A DNA stretch of 64,000 nucleotides from Sphingobacteriaceae bacterium (GCA_947463785.1 CANHRG010000001.1:186001-250000); one strand, 5' to 3'; positions 18,064 through 28,183 are shown, counted from the first letter of the stretch. The notes: generated by a model not told the origin, from the sequence alone. Program-made: numbers and translations.

Positions 18064-19617
18064 ATGCAGGAAACACGTATTCTTTGGGCCGACGATGAAA
18101 TTGATTTGCTGCGGGCACATATCTTGTTTTTGAACGAAAAGGGCTATGAGGTAAAAACGGTAACCAATGGCAGCGATGCGCTGGAAATTTTCAAAAAAGA
18201 ACACTTTGACCTTGTTTTTTTAGATGAGAATATGCCCGGATTGACCGGCTTGGAAACCCTGGCGGCCATTAAAAACCTAAGTCCGGAAACGCCAACGGTT
18301 TTGATTACCAAAAACGAGGAAGAGCACTTGATGGAGGATGCCATTGGTTCAAAAATTGACGACTACCTGATTAAACCGGTAAACCCCAAACAAATTCTGC
18401 TTACGATTAAAAAGATTATCGACAACAAGCGATTGGTTAGCCAAAAGACCTCTATGGCGTATCAGCAGGATTTCCGCAATCTTGGTATGATATTGAACGA
18501 TCGGCTTAGTTTTTCGGAGTGGGCCGAGGTGTATAAAAAATTAATTTACTGGGAGCTTTCTTTAGAAAAGCTGGAGGATGCCGGCATGCATGAGATTCTG
18601 ACCAACCAAAAATCAGAAGCAAACATGCAGTTTGCCAAGTTTATTGAGAAACATTACCTCGATTGGATCAAAAACCCCGAATCGGGTCCGCTTACGTCTA
18701 ATGACTTGTTCCGAAAAAAGGTGTTTCCAGCACTGGAAGATAAGCGCCCAACCTTTTTCATCCTGATAGATAATTTAAGGTATGACCAATGGCGGGTATT
18801 AAACCCAATAATTACCGATTATTTCCGTCTAGAAGAAGAAGACTTTTACTACAGTATTTTACCCACCGCTACGCAATATGCTCGAAATGCCATTTTTTCG
18901 GGTTTAATGCCTTCTGAAATGGAAAAACGTTTCCCAGAAAAGTGGCAAAACGATGAAGACGAGGGAGGTAAAAACCTCTACGAGGCAGATTTTTTAGCCG
19001 ATCAAATCAAACGACTTTATCGAAAAGAGTGTAAGTTCAGTTATCACAAGATTCTCACCTTAGACCAGGGTCGAGATATTACAGATAGCCTAAACAATTT
19101 AATGAATAACGATCTAAACGTATTGGTTTACAATTTTGTGGACATGTTGTCGCATGCTCGAACCGATATGGCTATGATCAAAGAACTGGCAAGTGACGAG
19201 GCTGCTTACCGATCACTTACGCTTTCTTGGTTTGAACATTCTCCTTTGCTGGAAACTCTAAAGAAATTGGCCCGCAAAAAGGTTAAACTCATCATTACTA
19301 CCGATCATGGGACTATACGGGTTAAAAAGCCCAATAAAGTAATCGGAGACCGGAATACCAACACCAATTTGAGGTATAAACAAGGCAAAAATCTCAATTT
19401 TAATCCTAAAGAAGTTTTTCACATTAAAAACCCTGCGGATGGCATGCTACCCAGATTACACATGAGTTCGGGCTATATTTTTGCCAAAGAGGATGGGTAT
19501 TTCGTGTATCCTAACAATTACAATTTTTATGTGAATCATTTCTACGATACATTCCAACATGGGGGAATATCGCTGGAAGAAATGATCATTCCGATAGCTA
19601 CCTATTTACCCAAATAA
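18064..19617 (+). CDS. porX: PorX-type response regulator with PglZ domain (type IX secretion regulator)
   Basis: 517 residues from the ATG at 18064. The receiver domain is 1-120 with the acidic pair D10/D11, phosphoacceptor D54 (VFLDENMPG) and the conserved Lys in LIKPVNP. A helical linker leads to a PglZ domain of alkaline-phosphatase fold: FILIDNLRYDQW, TQYARNAIFSGLMP and ITTDHGTIR carry the metal ligands and nucleophile Thr. In Porphyromonas and Flavobacterium, PorX regulates type IX secretion and its PglZ part is a zinc-dependent phosphodiesterase. No kinase gene adjoins it; an orphan kinase at 44943-46181 is a candidate partner. Confidence 0.93.
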   Translation: MQETRILWADDEIDLLRAHILFLNEKGYEVKTVTNGSDALEIFKKEHFDLVFLDENMPGLTGLETLAAIKNLSPETPTVLITKNEEEHLMEDAIGSKIDDYLIKPVNPKQILLTIKKIIDNKRLVSQKTSMAYQQDFRNLGMILNDRLSFSEWAEVYKKLIYWELSLEKLEDAGMHEILTNQKSEANMQFAKFIEKHYLDWIKNPESGPLTSNDLFRKKVFPALEDKRPTFFILIDNLRYDQWRVLNPIITDYFRLEEEDFYYSILPTATQYARNAIFSGLMPSEMEKRFPEKWQNDEDEGGKNLYEADFLADQIKRLYRKECKFSYHKILTLDQGRDITDSLNNLMNNDLNVLVYNFVDMLSHARTDMAMIKELASDEAAYRSLTLSWFEHSPLLETLKKLARKKVKLIITTDHGTIRVKKPNKVIGDRNTNTNLRYKQGKNLNFNPKEVFHIKNPADGMLPRLHMSSGYIFAKEDGYFVYPNNYNFYVNHFYDTFQHGGISLEEMIIPIATYLPK

Positions 19618-19633
19618 ATTGCCGCTTCTACCG

Positions 19634-19641
19634 TAATTTTG
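19634..19641 (+). promoter_or_regulatory. Promoter -7 box 4 nt before tsaE
   Basis: TAATTTTG fits TAnnTTTG; TACC separates it from the tsaE ATG at 19646. This predicts a leaderless mRNA. Confidence 0.48.
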
Positions 19642-19645
19642 TACC

Positions 19646-20065
19646 ATGACTTTAAATCTGTTCGCAATTAGTGATTTACCCCAAGCGGCTCGCCAAATTC
19701 TGGATTTTGCCGGTGATGAGAAAGTTTTTTTGTTTTTTGGTGAGATGGGTGCCGGCAAAACCACGTCAATTAAGGCATTGTGTACTGAACTTGGCGTAAG
19801 CGATGCAGTAAGTAGCCCAACCTTTGCGCTGATTAATGAATACGAATATCCCGGAGGTTTAATCTATCATTTTGATTGCTACCGATTAAAAAATCCTGTC
19901 GAAGCGCTGGATTTCGGGATTGAAGAATACTTGAGTTCTGGGGCTTACTGTTTTATTGAGTGGCCCGAAAAAATAGAAGGTTTGTGGCCCGATTCGTATA
20001 TGGCCGTTTCTATCACCTCCTTAAATCAAGACGAGAGGCAGATCCATTTAGAACATGTAGGTTAA
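19646..20065 (+). CDS. tsaE: tRNA threonylcarbamoyladenosine biosynthesis ATPase TsaE
   Basis: 139 residues, standard. ATPase partner of TsaB-TsaD in making the t6A37 modification of ANN-decoding tRNAs. The Walker A motif is GEMGAGKTT, followed by the family motif VSSPTFALINEY, the DCYRL segment and CFIEWPEK. It is essential in most bacteria. It stands between porX and ald with its own predicted promoter. Confidence 0.95.
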   Translation: MTLNLFAISDLPQAARQILDFAGDEKVFLFFGEMGAGKTTSIKALCTELGVSDAVSSPTFALINEYEYPGGLIYHFDCYRLKNPVEALDFGIEEYLSSGAYCFIEWPEKIEGLWPDSYMAVSITSLNQDERQIHLEHVG

Positions 20066-20122
20066 ATCGCCCATATTCCAGATTTTTCTTAACTTCAAGA
20101 TTACCAAATCCATACAAAATTC

Positions 20123-21337
20123 ATGAAAGGAGCACTATCAGCTATTGCCCGTCAGGCCATGCTTCAACCACAAGAAGCCATGCTTCAGACTAAAAACAAG
20201 AAAAACAGCTTGTTTATAGGCATACCTAAAGAAACCTCGTTTCAAGAAAATCGGATTCCATTAACCCCTTTATCTGTTGCGGTATTGATTCACAACGATC
20301 ATGAAGTGGTTATTGAATCGGGAGCGGGAGCAGCTGCAAATTTTAGCGATAGGGATTACAGTGAACAAGGTGCTCGAATTGTTTACGACAAGAAAGAAGT
20401 TTATCAGGCCGATATCATCATTAAGATTGCTCCTCCAACTGCCGAGGAAATAGAATTGATGAAGCCGGGCCAGATTTTGTTATCAGCCCTGCAAATGTCG
20501 ACCCTTAAGGTGGAGTATCTGCAGGCTTTGATGGCTAAAAAAATTACCGCCCTTTCATTTGAATACTTGCGTGATGAAGGCGGTGTGCTGTCGGTTGTAC
20601 GGGCAATGAGCGAAATTGTGGGTGCTACCTCGGTGTTGATTGCCGCTGAATATTTAAGTAATGTTTTTGACGGGAAAGGACTCATGCTTGGCGGTATAAC
20701 TGGGGTTCCGCCAACTGAAATCGTGATTTTGGGTGCCGGTACTGTTGGTGAATATGCTGCCAGAACCGCATTGGCTTTGGGTGCTGAGGTCAAAGTATTC
20801 GACAGTTCTATTTACCGCTTACGTCGTTTGCAGAACAATGTAGGTTCTCGGGTTTTTACTTCGGTACTTCAACCGATAGTTTTGGAAAAAGCCATTTGCA
20901 CCTGCGATGTGGCTATCGGTGCCATTAGGGCAAGCCATGGAAGAAGTCCATGCCTGGTAACCGAAGAAACGGTGAGTAAAATGAAACCCAACTCCGTAAT
21001 TATTGACGTGAGTATTGACCAGGGAGGATGTTTTGAAACTTCGAAAGTGACCAACCATACCGAACCGGTGTTTCGCAAATACGACGTGATTCATTATTGC
21101 GTACCCAATATTGCATCGCGGGTTGCCCGAACGGCTACCTATGCTTTGACCAATATATTTACCCCAATTTTATTGGATATCGGCGAAATGGGAGGAATTA
21201 TGAATGTGGTTTGGGATAAACCCGGTGTTCGAAATTCGGTTTATTTGTACCAGGGTCAATTAACAAATCAGGATTTGGCAGAGAAATTTAAAATTCCGCA
21301 CAAGGATCTTGATTTGCTGATTGTTTCCAATCGCTAA
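20123..21337 (+). CDS. ald: Alanine dehydrogenase
   Basis: 404 residues. NAD-dependent oxidative deamination of L-alanine to pyruvate and ammonia, or the reverse. Family motifs: GIPKETSFQENRIPLTP at the substrate site, the NAD fold GAGTVGEYAARTALALGAEV, and the C-terminal NIASRVARTATYALTN. About 30 residues precede the usual start (MKGALSAIARQAMLQPQ), an extension also seen in Bacteroidota relatives. Its 3' end faces hutH with only 6 bases between, so two amino-acid catabolic genes converge. Confidence 0.95.
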   Translation: MKGALSAIARQAMLQPQEAMLQTKNKKNSLFIGIPKETSFQENRIPLTPLSVAVLIHNDHEVVIESGAGAAANFSDRDYSEQGARIVYDKKEVYQADIIIKIAPPTAEEIELMKPGQILLSALQMSTLKVEYLQALMAKKITALSFEYLRDEGGVLSVVRAMSEIVGATSVLIAAEYLSNVFDGKGLMLGGITGVPPTEIVILGAGTVGEYAARTALALGAEVKVFDSSIYRLRRLQNNVGSRVFTSVLQPIVLEKAICTCDVAIGAIRASHGRSPCLVTEETVSKMKPNSVIIDVSIDQGGCFETSKVTNHTEPVFRKYDVIHYCVPNIASRVARTATYALTNIFTPILLDIGEMGGIMNVVWDKPGVRNSVYLYQGQLTNQDLAEKFKIPHKDLDLLIVSNR

Positions 21338-21343
21338 ATCTCC

Positions 21344-22834
21344 TTAAGCAAGAGGATAAGTTCTTAAAAACTGAAGCGAGGCCTCAATATCAGGAGCTAA
21401 AAAGCGATCCTGAAGGTGTTCTGCAACCACTTCTCGGTAAGATTTCCATAATTTTTCTAGCGTAGCTGATGTTTTTAGCGGTCTTCTGAAATTTAACGCC
21501 TGTGCTGAATTCATCAATTCGATGGCCAGAATTCGCTCCAGATTGTTTACCACTTTCAAACATTTTACAGCGCCATTGGCTCCCATACTTACATGGTCCT
21601 CTTGCCCATTGCTAGACACAATAGAGTCTACCGAAGATGGAGTACAAAGCTGTTTGTTTTCACTTGCAATAGATGCTGCGGTATACTGCGGAATCATCAA
21701 ACCGGAATTTACACCAGGCTCTTGTACCAAAAATGGAGGAAGGCCTCGTTGTCCAGAAATAAGCTGAAAAATGCGTCTTTCGGAAATAGAACCCCACTCG
21801 GCCAGTGCAATACTTAAAAAATCTAGCGCCAAGGCCAAGGGTTGCCCGTGGAAGTTTCCTGCAGAGATGATTTCATCTGTATCGGGAAAAATATTCGGAT
21901 TATCGGTAACCGAATTCATCTCGGTTTCAAAAACCGAGCTCACGTAATTCAATGCATCTTTACTGGCCCCGTGAACTTGCGGCATACAGCGAAAAGAATA
22001 AGGATCTTGAACTTGTTTGTCTTTTTGCTGAATGAGCTCACTTCCCGATAGGAGATCCATTAATTTTTGGGCAGTATGTATTTGACCTCGATGAGGACGA
22101 ATGAGATGGCTATCTTGTTTGAAGGGATCAATACGGCAATTGAATGCATCGGCTGAAAGTGCGCCAATCGTATCTGCCCATGCAGCTAATTTTTGGGCTT
22201 TCATCAAAATAAACACGCCATAGGCCGCCATAAATTGCGTGCCGTTGATAAGTGCCAAACCCTCTTTACTTTGGAGTTTAAGTGGTTTTAAACCTAATTT
22301 TTCTAGGGCTTTTGTTGATTTTATCCGTTCCCCATTCAGCCATACCTCACCCTCACCAATTAAAGGTAGTGCCAGATGCGATAAGGGAGCCAAATCTCCA
22401 GAGGCACCCAACGAGCCCTGGGTATATACCACCGGTAAAATATCTTGATTGTAAAAGTCGATTAATCGGTTTACCGTTTCTAAGCTTACTCCCGAATTGC
22501 CATATGCCAAAGATTGGATCTTGAGCAGCAGCATCAGTTTCACAATTTCTTTTGGAACAAAATCTCCAGTTCCGCAGGCGTGAGAAAGCAATAAGTTATG
22601 TTGTAGATCAACTAATCTATCGTCAGAAACTTTTACGTTTTGGAGAAACCCAAAACCCGTATTGATACCGTAAACCGGGGCATCGCTTTTTCCCATTTTC
22701 TGATCCAGGAAATCACGGCAATGCTGTATGCTTTTTGCAGCAGTATCGCTAAGCGTTAAACTGGTTTTCTGCTCAATAATACGTTTGATTAAAGCAATGG
22801 AAAGCGTTTCTGAGCCAATGGCGAATATTTTCAT
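21344..22834 (-). CDS. hutH: Histidine ammonia-lyase
   Basis: 496 residues. First step of histidine degradation, histidine to urocanate and ammonia. The A144-S145-G146 triplet in GSLGASGDLAPLSH cyclises to the MIO prosthetic group; YGINTGFG (Tyr near 55) and the FHGQPLALALDF segment are the other active-site hallmarks. It is encoded about 10 kb from hutI/hutG on the opposite strand, unlike the compact hut operons of many bacteria. The YceI gene lies 52 bases upstream on the same strand. No clear promoter box was found for it. Confidence 0.97.
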   Translation of the reverse strand: MKIFAIGSETLSIALIKRIIEQKTSLTLSDTAAKSIQHCRDFLDQKMGKSDAPVYGINTGFGFLQNVKVSDDRLVDLQHNLLLSHACGTGDFVPKEIVKLMLLLKIQSLAYGNSGVSLETVNRLIDFYNQDILPVVYTQGSLGASGDLAPLSHLALPLIGEGEVWLNGERIKSTKALEKLGLKPLKLQSKEGLALINGTQFMAAYGVFILMKAQKLAAWADTIGALSADAFNCRIDPFKQDSHLIRPHRGQIHTAQKLMDLLSGSELIQQKDKQVQDPYSFRCMPQVHGASKDALNYVSSVFETEMNSVTDNPNIFPDTDEIISAGNFHGQPLALALDFLSIALAEWGSISERRIFQLISGQRGLPPFLVQEPGVNSGLMIPQYTAASIASENKQLCTPSSVDSIVSSNGQEDHVSMGANGAVKCLKVVNNLERILAIELMNSAQALNFRRPLKTSATLEKLWKSYREVVAEHLQDRFLAPDIEASLQFLRTYPLA

Positions 22835-22886
22835 TTTTGAAGATTAGCTTTCTCAAAAATGAATAAATCTCCAGGAATAATTCAAA

Positions 22887-23444
22887 TTATTTTTTGAAGG
22901 GTTGATAGCCAAACGAAGCTTTGACATCAATTACTTCGGCAATTTTCTTAAAAACCAGCTTGGGTATATCAATTTTGTGGTCTACCAGAGCTACTGTAAA
23001 ATTCGTATTTAGCTGCACTCCACCGTCTGGGGCTACTACTACTCTTCCTTTAAGTGTCCGTTTTTGGTCAACACCATGAATTGTTAGTACGCCAACTGCT
23101 GTAGCATCGTATGACCCTTCTTTCTTTAAATCAACATCTTCTGCAACTTTACCTTTAAACGTAGCATACGGATGTTTTTCGCTTTCCATATAGTTTTCGT
23201 TGAAATGCTGCTGCATTAACTTATTAGGAAATTCAAACTGATTGATAGGGACCCTGACCACCAATTCTTTGGTACTGGGGTTAAACATAGAAATAACCCG
23301 ACTATTTTTAGCGCTGATGTCTTCCAGAGGAGCATTTGAAAAAAAAGTAATCTCACCCTTGGTTGTAGAAAGCACTTGAGCACCAGCCGAAGTACTTACC
23401 AGCAAGAAACAAAATAAGCCGATCAAAAAGCTACTGTTTTTCAT
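22887..23444 (-). CDS. YceI-family exported protein
   Basis: 185 residues with a signal peptide ending in SAGA. It follows the YceI lipocalin-like pattern: TTKGEITFFSNAPLEDISAKN, then RVPINQFEFPNKLMQQHFNENYMESEKHP in parts, and a final VKASFGYQPF. YceI proteins bind polyisoprenoid-like lipids in a beta-barrel in the periplasm, and roles in stress have been reported. The ligand here is unknown. It sits alone after hisS, with a 153-base gap that holds only a 10-bp palindrome. Confidence 0.85.
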   Translation of the reverse strand: MKNSSFLIGLFCFLLVSTSAGAQVLSTTKGEITFFSNAPLEDISAKNSRVISMFNPSTKELVVRVPINQFEFPNKLMQQHFNENYMESEKHPYATFKGKVAEDVDLKKEGSYDATAVGVLTIHGVDQKRTLKGRVVVAPDGGVQLNTNFTVALVDHKIDIPKLVFKKIAEVIDVKASFGYQPFKK

Positions 23445-23597
23445 AGGATGTTGTCTTTTTGTTCATATTAAATATACGACAAATACAGTACGGTAGCGAA
23501 ATCTTATAGCTTTACAATAAACGCCAAAGATTTTTGTTTAGTACAAACCGGTTTTTGGAACAATAACGATAAAAGGCGCAATTGACCCTTTACACAA

Positions 23598-24974
23598 TTA
23601 AACTAAATGATTAACAATATTTGCCAAGGTGAGTTTTTGCTGTTCGCCAGTTTGCATGTTTTTCAGGCTCAATAAACCAGATTCCATTTCTTCGCTTCCG
23701 ATTAGGATAACGTAGGGGATACGTTTGGAATCGGCATAGCTTAGCTGTTTTTTGAGTTTTGCAGCTTGAGGGTATAATTCGGCGGCAATGCCGTTTTGGC
23801 GAAGTTGACTCAGTATAGGCAGGGCAAAAGCTTCAGCTTTTTCATCAAAATTACTGATCAGCACCCGGGTGGTTTCATTGGTAGTAGTAGGGAAAAGTCC
23901 CAATTCTTCCAATACATCATAAATACGATCTGCCCCGAAAGAAATCCCAACTCCGGTTAAATCTTTCAAGCCGAACATACCGGTTAAGTCGTCGTATCTA
24001 CCACCACCACCAATACTACCCATAGCAACCTCGTTGCTTTTCACCTCAAAAATGGCACCGGTGTAATAATTGAGGCCTCTGGCCAAGGTAATATCCAGTT
24101 CTAATTGGAGTTTAGAGTTTGGAGTTTTTAGTTGTTCGATGTAATTGAATAGGGTTTCGAGTTCAGCAATCCCTTTTAATCCCGTTTCTGATTTGATGAG
24201 AACGGATTTTAATTTCTCAATTTTTTCTGCATTGCTGCCATCCAGTTCGATAATCGGCTTCAATTTTTCAATATCGCTTTCGCCAAAGCCTTTTTCCAAT
24301 AATTCTTTTACCACACCGTCCATCCCAATTTTATCCAACTTATCTATAGCCACGGTCATGTCTATGATTAGCTCGGGTTTGCCAATAATTTCGGCTATGC
24401 CCGATAAGATTTTCCGGTTATTGATTTTGATGATAAAATCTTTAAGACCCAAATTTGAAAGGGCTTCTTGATAGATCAATACAAACTCTGCTTCATTCAA
24501 TAAACTATCAGAGCCCACCACATCGGCATCGCATTGGTAAAATTCACGGTAACGGCCTTTTTGTGGACGATCGGCCCGCCAAACCGGTTGAACCTGAAAG
24601 CGTTTAAATGGCAGTGCAATATCGTTTTGATGCATGACCACATACCGTGCAAAAGGCACGGTTAAGTCGTAGCGTAAAGCTTTTTCAGAAATTTCGCTCG
24701 TGATGGATTTGGAATTGGCCGCTTCTAATTTTTCTGGTGATACTTTGGCTAAGAAATCTCCAGAATTCAGGATTTTAAAAATCAGCTTATCGCCCTCATC
24801 GCCATATTTGCCGGTCAGGGTATCCAAATTTTCCATGCTAGGCGTTTGAATTTCCTGATAGCCATATTTTCGGAATACCGATTTTATGGTATCGAAAATA
24901 TAGTTGCGTTTCACCATTTCTTCTGGTGAAAAATCGCGGGTGCCTTTAGGAATTCCAGGTTTTTGAATAGCCAT
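23598..24974 (-). CDS. hisS: Histidyl-tRNA synthetase
   Basis: 458 residues, class II synthetase. Motif 1 region [12 protein letters not shown], motif 2 [22 protein letters not shown], the histidine-specific [15 protein letters not shown] and motif 3 [13 protein letters not shown] are all intact, with a C-terminal anticodon-binding domain ([17 protein letters not shown]). An exact TAnnTTTG box 4 nt before the ATG suggests a leaderless transcript separate from the fumC operon upstream. Confidence 0.98.
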   Translation of the reverse strand: MAIQKPGIPKGTRDFSPEEMVKRNYIFDTIKSVFRKYGYQEIQTPSMENLDTLTGKYGDEGDKLIFKILNSGDFLAKVSPEKLEAANSKSITSEISEKALRYDLTVPFARYVVMHQNDIALPFKRFQVQPVWRADRPQKGRYREFYQCDADVVGSDSLLNEAEFVLIYQEALSNLGLKDFIIKINNRKILSGIAEIIGKPELIIDMTVAIDKLDKIGMDGVVKELLEKGFGESDIEKLKPIIELDGSNAEKIEKLKSVLIKSETGLKGIAELETLFNYIEQLKTPNSKLQLELDITLARGLNYYTGAIFEVKSNEVAMGSIGGGGRYDDLTGMFGLKDLTGVGISFGADRIYDVLEELGLFPTTTNETTRVLISNFDEKAEAFALPILSQLRQNGIAAELYPQAAKLKKQLSYADSKRIPYVILIGSEEMESGLLSLKNMQTGEQQKLTLANIVNHLV

Positions 24975-24978
24975 GTTT

Positions 24979-24986
24979 CAAAGGTA
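24979..24986 (-). promoter_or_regulatory. Promoter -7 box 4 nt before hisS
   Basis: TACCTTTG (minus strand) fits TAnnTTTG; AAAC separates it from the hisS ATG at 24974. Confidence 0.5.
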
Positions 24987-25012
24987 GTAAAAATCGCTAT
25001 TGGCTCTACTTT

Positions 25013-25450
25013 CTAAAACCCTTCTTCTAGAATGATTCGCTGACAGGCCTGCTCAATCATTTGATAAACCGATTCAAACAGTTGATTATCCCAGTAAGGG
25101 TCAGGAACCACTTCATCTCCGAGCAACAAACTTACTTTGGCTTTTTGTTCGGCATTTTTTGCCATAGCAAGCACATTTTTTAAGTTTTCTTGGTCCATCA
25201 CAAAAATGCGATCGAAGGTATCGAAGTCCGTTGCCTGAAATTGTCGTGCCCGCTGTCCGGAAATATCTACCCCGTAAGCCTGAGCTACTTTAATGGATCG
25301 GCTATCCGGGGCATGGCCAATGTGCCAACTACCAGTTCCGGCAGAATCGACTTGCCAGTTTAAACCTTTGCTTTTGGCCAGGTGTTCCATAACACCATGC
25401 GCCAAAGGCGATCGGCAGATATTGCCGAGGCAAACCATCAAAATTTTCAT
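25013..25450 (-). CDS. Low-molecular-weight protein-tyrosine phosphatase
   Basis: 145 residues. The catalytic P-loop CLGNICRS (C7, R13) opens the protein, and the general-acid Asp is in VVPDPYWDN. It dephosphorylates tyrosine on proteins; in many bacteria its partners are capsule or exopolysaccharide tyrosine kinases, but none is nearby. It is the last gene of the fumC operon, 5 bases after the S1/P1 nuclease. Confidence 0.94.
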   Translation of the reverse strand: MKILMVCLGNICRSPLAHGVMEHLAKSKGLNWQVDSAGTGSWHIGHAPDSRSIKVAQAYGVDISGQRARQFQATDFDTFDRIFVMDQENLKNVLAMAKNAEQKAKVSLLLGDEVVPDPYWDNQLFESVYQMIEQACQRIILEEGF

Positions 25451-25455
25451 GGAAA

Positions 25456-26253
25456 TTAACTCGCAAAAATCTGATTTAATAAACCGGCCAAACGAATACC
25501 ACCTTTCAGCAATTGCTGATTTAGTAAATCTATATTATCGTAGTTGTAACGATAGCCCAACTTATCGCCGGGGCTTACTCCGGCATATAGTTTTTGAGCA
25601 ATTTGATACGATTCACTAATCCATTGAGTTAATGGATCATTTTGCAAGGCTGATTTTTGCTTGGCTGTACAAAAATTAATGGCTTGTGTGTATTCGGTAT
25701 AGCTCAACTGCTGACTTTCAATTAATTCTGAGTCCCAAATGCTGTGCAGGTTGCTCGATTTTCCAAACCAGCTTAGTTTCACATCGTTTCCACCCTTATC
25801 TTCCAGGTGGCCGGTGTGCATAGGCTGGTGTATATCGCCTACAATGTGCACTAGCAAGCGCATGTACATCACTTTTTTATCCTTCGCCAAGTTTTTGTTT
25901 TTGAGCTCTTTCACCATAAAATTGATTTTGGTATAGGCATCAACCGCGGTATCGGCTTTGAGTATAGTCATCAATTCCGATTGATTTAATCCTCCCGGGA
26001 AATTGATAAAGTGCCAGTTGTACAGGTAATCGTAGGCTTTATCCGATTTTACAAAATCGGCCCAATTGGCACACATGGCCAAACTTTCGTTACCCATAAT
26101 GGCTTTTATGGCTGTTTTTGCTTTGGGATTTAGGTGGCTTTCGGCAATTTGACCTACAATACGATGGCCCAGCTGACCCCATGCCATGCTTTGAATTGGC
26201 AGGTAAATGAATACGGCAAAAAAGCCTAATTTTTTTAGAGCGGTAATTTTCAT
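25456..26253 (-). CDS. S1/P1-type exported nuclease
   Basis: 265 residues with a signal peptide cleaved after SMA, leaving the N-terminal Trp (WGQLGHR) that serves as a zinc ligand in this family. Other zinc and catalytic residues are in CANWADFVKSD, HFINFP, LLVHIVGDIHQPMHTG and NLHSIWDSELIE. These trinuclear zinc enzymes cut single-stranded DNA and RNA and remove 3' phosphates, giving phosphate or nucleosides from outside nucleic acids. It sits between a lipoprotein gene and the phosphatase gene with 4- and 5-base gaps. Confidence 0.94.
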   Translation of the reverse strand: MKITALKKLGFFAVFIYLPIQSMAWGQLGHRIVGQIAESHLNPKAKTAIKAIMGNESLAMCANWADFVKSDKAYDYLYNWHFINFPGGLNQSELMTILKADTAVDAYTKINFMVKELKNKNLAKDKKVMYMRLLVHIVGDIHQPMHTGHLEDKGGNDVKLSWFGKSSNLHSIWDSELIESQQLSYTEYTQAINFCTAKQKSALQNDPLTQWISESYQIAQKLYAGVSPGDKLGYRYNYDNIDLLNQQLLKGGIRLAGLLNQIFAS

Positions 26254-26257
26254 GAGT

Positions 26258-26755
26258 TTAATTTAAGTCTTTTGGATCACACTTACCCGAATTTGTTTGA
26301 CGCAATTGAACAGGCAAGTGTCTGCTTAAGCTTTTTAAGCTGAGGGTATTGTTTTGTACTTTTTCTACAACCAAAGCATCCAGGTATTGTCCAATGCGGT
26401 AACAACCCGATATTTTTTGCTTCCAGTTGGCTTTAGTGAAGGTGCCAGTGAGGTAAATGGTATCGCTGCTTTGGCGATACGTGCCTTTAGCATATTCTGT
26501 CCATTCGCCCCCCTTAAAACAACTATCGGGATAAATATTGGTTTTAGCTTTGGTCTGCAATGTCAGGTAGAATGAATCGCAGGTAAATCGAAATTGGTGC
26601 CGTGTGTATTGCAAAAGCTCATCCTGGTAGGAAACCGGAATCTCTTCCCATTCGCCTTGAATGAAAGCACTCCCAGTATCCTGTACATCAGGATTAAATT
26701 TGCATGAACCTAAGGCCATGCCTAGCAGAAGTATGACTAACAGCGCTTTTCGCAT
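26258..26755 (-). CDS. Lipoprotein of unknown function
   Basis: 165 residues. A lipobox (LLLGMALGSC, Cys 17) predicts a lipid-anchored envelope protein. The mature part looks beta-rich (GEWEEIPVSYQDELLQYTRHQFRFTCDS in parts; GTYRQSSDTIYLTGTF), like a small calycin-type fold of the kind that reports deviations such as fumarate-hydratase-adjacent lipoproteins in Bacteroidota. I do not recognise a named family. It begins 1 base after the fumC stop and ends 4 bases before the nuclease gene, so it is firmly within that operon. Confidence 0.82.
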   Translation of the reverse strand: MRKALLVILLLGMALGSCKFNPDVQDTGSAFIQGEWEEIPVSYQDELLQYTRHQFRFTCDSFYLTLQTKAKTNIYPDSCFKGGEWTEYAKGTYRQSSDTIYLTGTFTKANWKQKISGCYRIGQYLDALVVEKVQNNTLSLKSLSRHLPVQLRQTNSGKCDPKDLN

Positions 26756-26756
26756 C

Positions 26757-28154
26757 TTATTTTAATCCACCAATCATATCTTCGGGGCGTACCCATTGAT
26801 CGAACTGCTCATTGGTCAACAAGCCCAATTCCAAAGCTGCCTCACGCAACGATTTATTTTCTTTGTGTGCTTTTTTGGCAATTTTAGCAGCGTTTTCATA
26901 ACCGATATGCGGGTTCAGTGCGGTAACCAACATGAGCGAATTTTCCACGTGTTTTTTTATACCCTCGTAATTTGGTTCGATACCGATAGCGCAATGATCG
27001 TTAAACGAAACGCAAGCATCACCAATTAAACGTGCCGACTGCAAGAAGTTGGCCGCCATTACCGGTTTAAATACGTTCAGTTCGTAATGTCCGTTTGAAC
27101 CTCCTATCGTAATTGCTACATCGTTACCCATTACCTGGGCGGCAACCATGGTTAAGGCTTCGTTTTGTGTAGGATTCACTTTACCCGGCATAATAGACGA
27201 TCCCGGTTCGTTTTCAGGAATAAAAATTTCTCCAATTCCAGAACGTGGTCCCGAAGCCAGCATGCGGATATCGTTTCCAATTTTCATTAGTGAAACCGCC
27301 AATTGTTTCAAGGCGCCATGCGTTTCTACAATGGCATCGTGAGCGGCCAATGCTTCAAATTTATTTTCGGCTGTACGGAAAGGCAGTTTGGTAAATTTGG
27401 CAATGTAATCTGCCACTTTCACATCGTAACCTTTGGGAGTGTTGATTCCGGTGCCAACCGCAGTTCCACCCAAAGCCAATTCTGCCAGGTGGTCTAAGGT
27501 GTTTCTCAATGCTTTTAAACCGTGATCTAATTGCGATACGTAACCTGAAAACTCCTGACCTAAGGTTAATGGTGTAGCATCCATTAAGTGGGTGCGGCCA
27601 ATTTTAACCACCTCTTTATAAGCCTCAGACTTAGCTTTAAGTGTATCTCTTAATTTCTCGACTCCCGGAATCGTAATTTCCACAACTGCTTTGTAAGCCG
27701 CAATGTGCATGGCAGTTGGGTAAGTATCGTTAGATGATTGAGATTTATTTACATCGTCGTTTGGGTGGATGAAGGTTTTGCCTTCGCCCAATTTATTTCC
27801 CTGTAGCACATGAGCACGGTTGGCTACCACTTCGTTCACATTCATATTGGATTGCGTACCCGAACCGGTTTGCCAAATAACCAATGGGAATTGATCAGCC
27901 AATTTTCCTTCCAGAATTTCATCACATACCTTCGCAATCAAATCTCTTTTCTCGGCCGGCAAAACGCCACAATCGGCATTGGTATAAGCTGCCGCTTTTT
28001 TCAAATATGCGAAAGCCTCAATAATTTCTTTCGGCATCGAAGCTTCAGGACCTATTTTGAAATTATTACGTGATCGCTCGGTTTGGGCACCCCAATATTT
28101 ATCTGCAGGAACCTGCACTTCACCCATGGTATCGTGTTCAATTCTGTAGCTCAT
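26757..28154 (-). CDS. fumC: Fumarate hydratase, class II
   Basis: 465 residues, standard. Interconverts fumarate and malate in the TCA cycle without an iron-sulfur cluster. The signature [15 protein letters not shown] is present, along with [13 protein letters not shown] and [10 protein letters not shown]. It is the first gene of a four-gene minus-strand operon that continues with a lipoprotein, a nuclease and a phosphatase. The promoter box lies 21 nt upstream. Confidence 0.98.
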   Translation of the reverse strand: MSYRIEHDTMGEVQVPADKYWGAQTERSRNNFKIGPEASMPKEIIEAFAYLKKAAAYTNADCGVLPAEKRDLIAKVCDEILEGKLADQFPLVIWQTGSGTQSNMNVNEVVANRAHVLQGNKLGEGKTFIHPNDDVNKSQSSNDTYPTAMHIAAYKAVVEITIPGVEKLRDTLKAKSEAYKEVVKIGRTHLMDATPLTLGQEFSGYVSQLDHGLKALRNTLDHLAELALGGTAVGTGINTPKGYDVKVADYIAKFTKLPFRTAENKFEALAAHDAIVETHGALKQLAVSLMKIGNDIRMLASGPRSGIGEIFIPENEPGSSIMPGKVNPTQNEALTMVAAQVMGNDVAITIGGSNGHYELNVFKPVMAANFLQSARLIGDACVSFNDHCAIGIEPNYEGIKKHVENSLMLVTALNPHIGYENAAKIAKKAHKENKSLREAALELGLLTNEQFDQWVRPEDMIGGLK

Positions 28155-28175
28155 AATTCAAATAATTGTTGGTCA

Positions 28176-28183
28176 CAAAGTTA
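28176..28183 (-). promoter_or_regulatory. Promoter -7 box for fumC operon
   Basis: TAACTTTG (minus strand) fits TAnnTTTG, 21 nt before the fumC ATG. Confidence 0.5.

Noticed and set aside
23545-23554. 10-bp palindrome AAACCGGTTT between hisS and the YceI gene
   Set aside because: Short, no T-run, no promoter nearby; likely chance.
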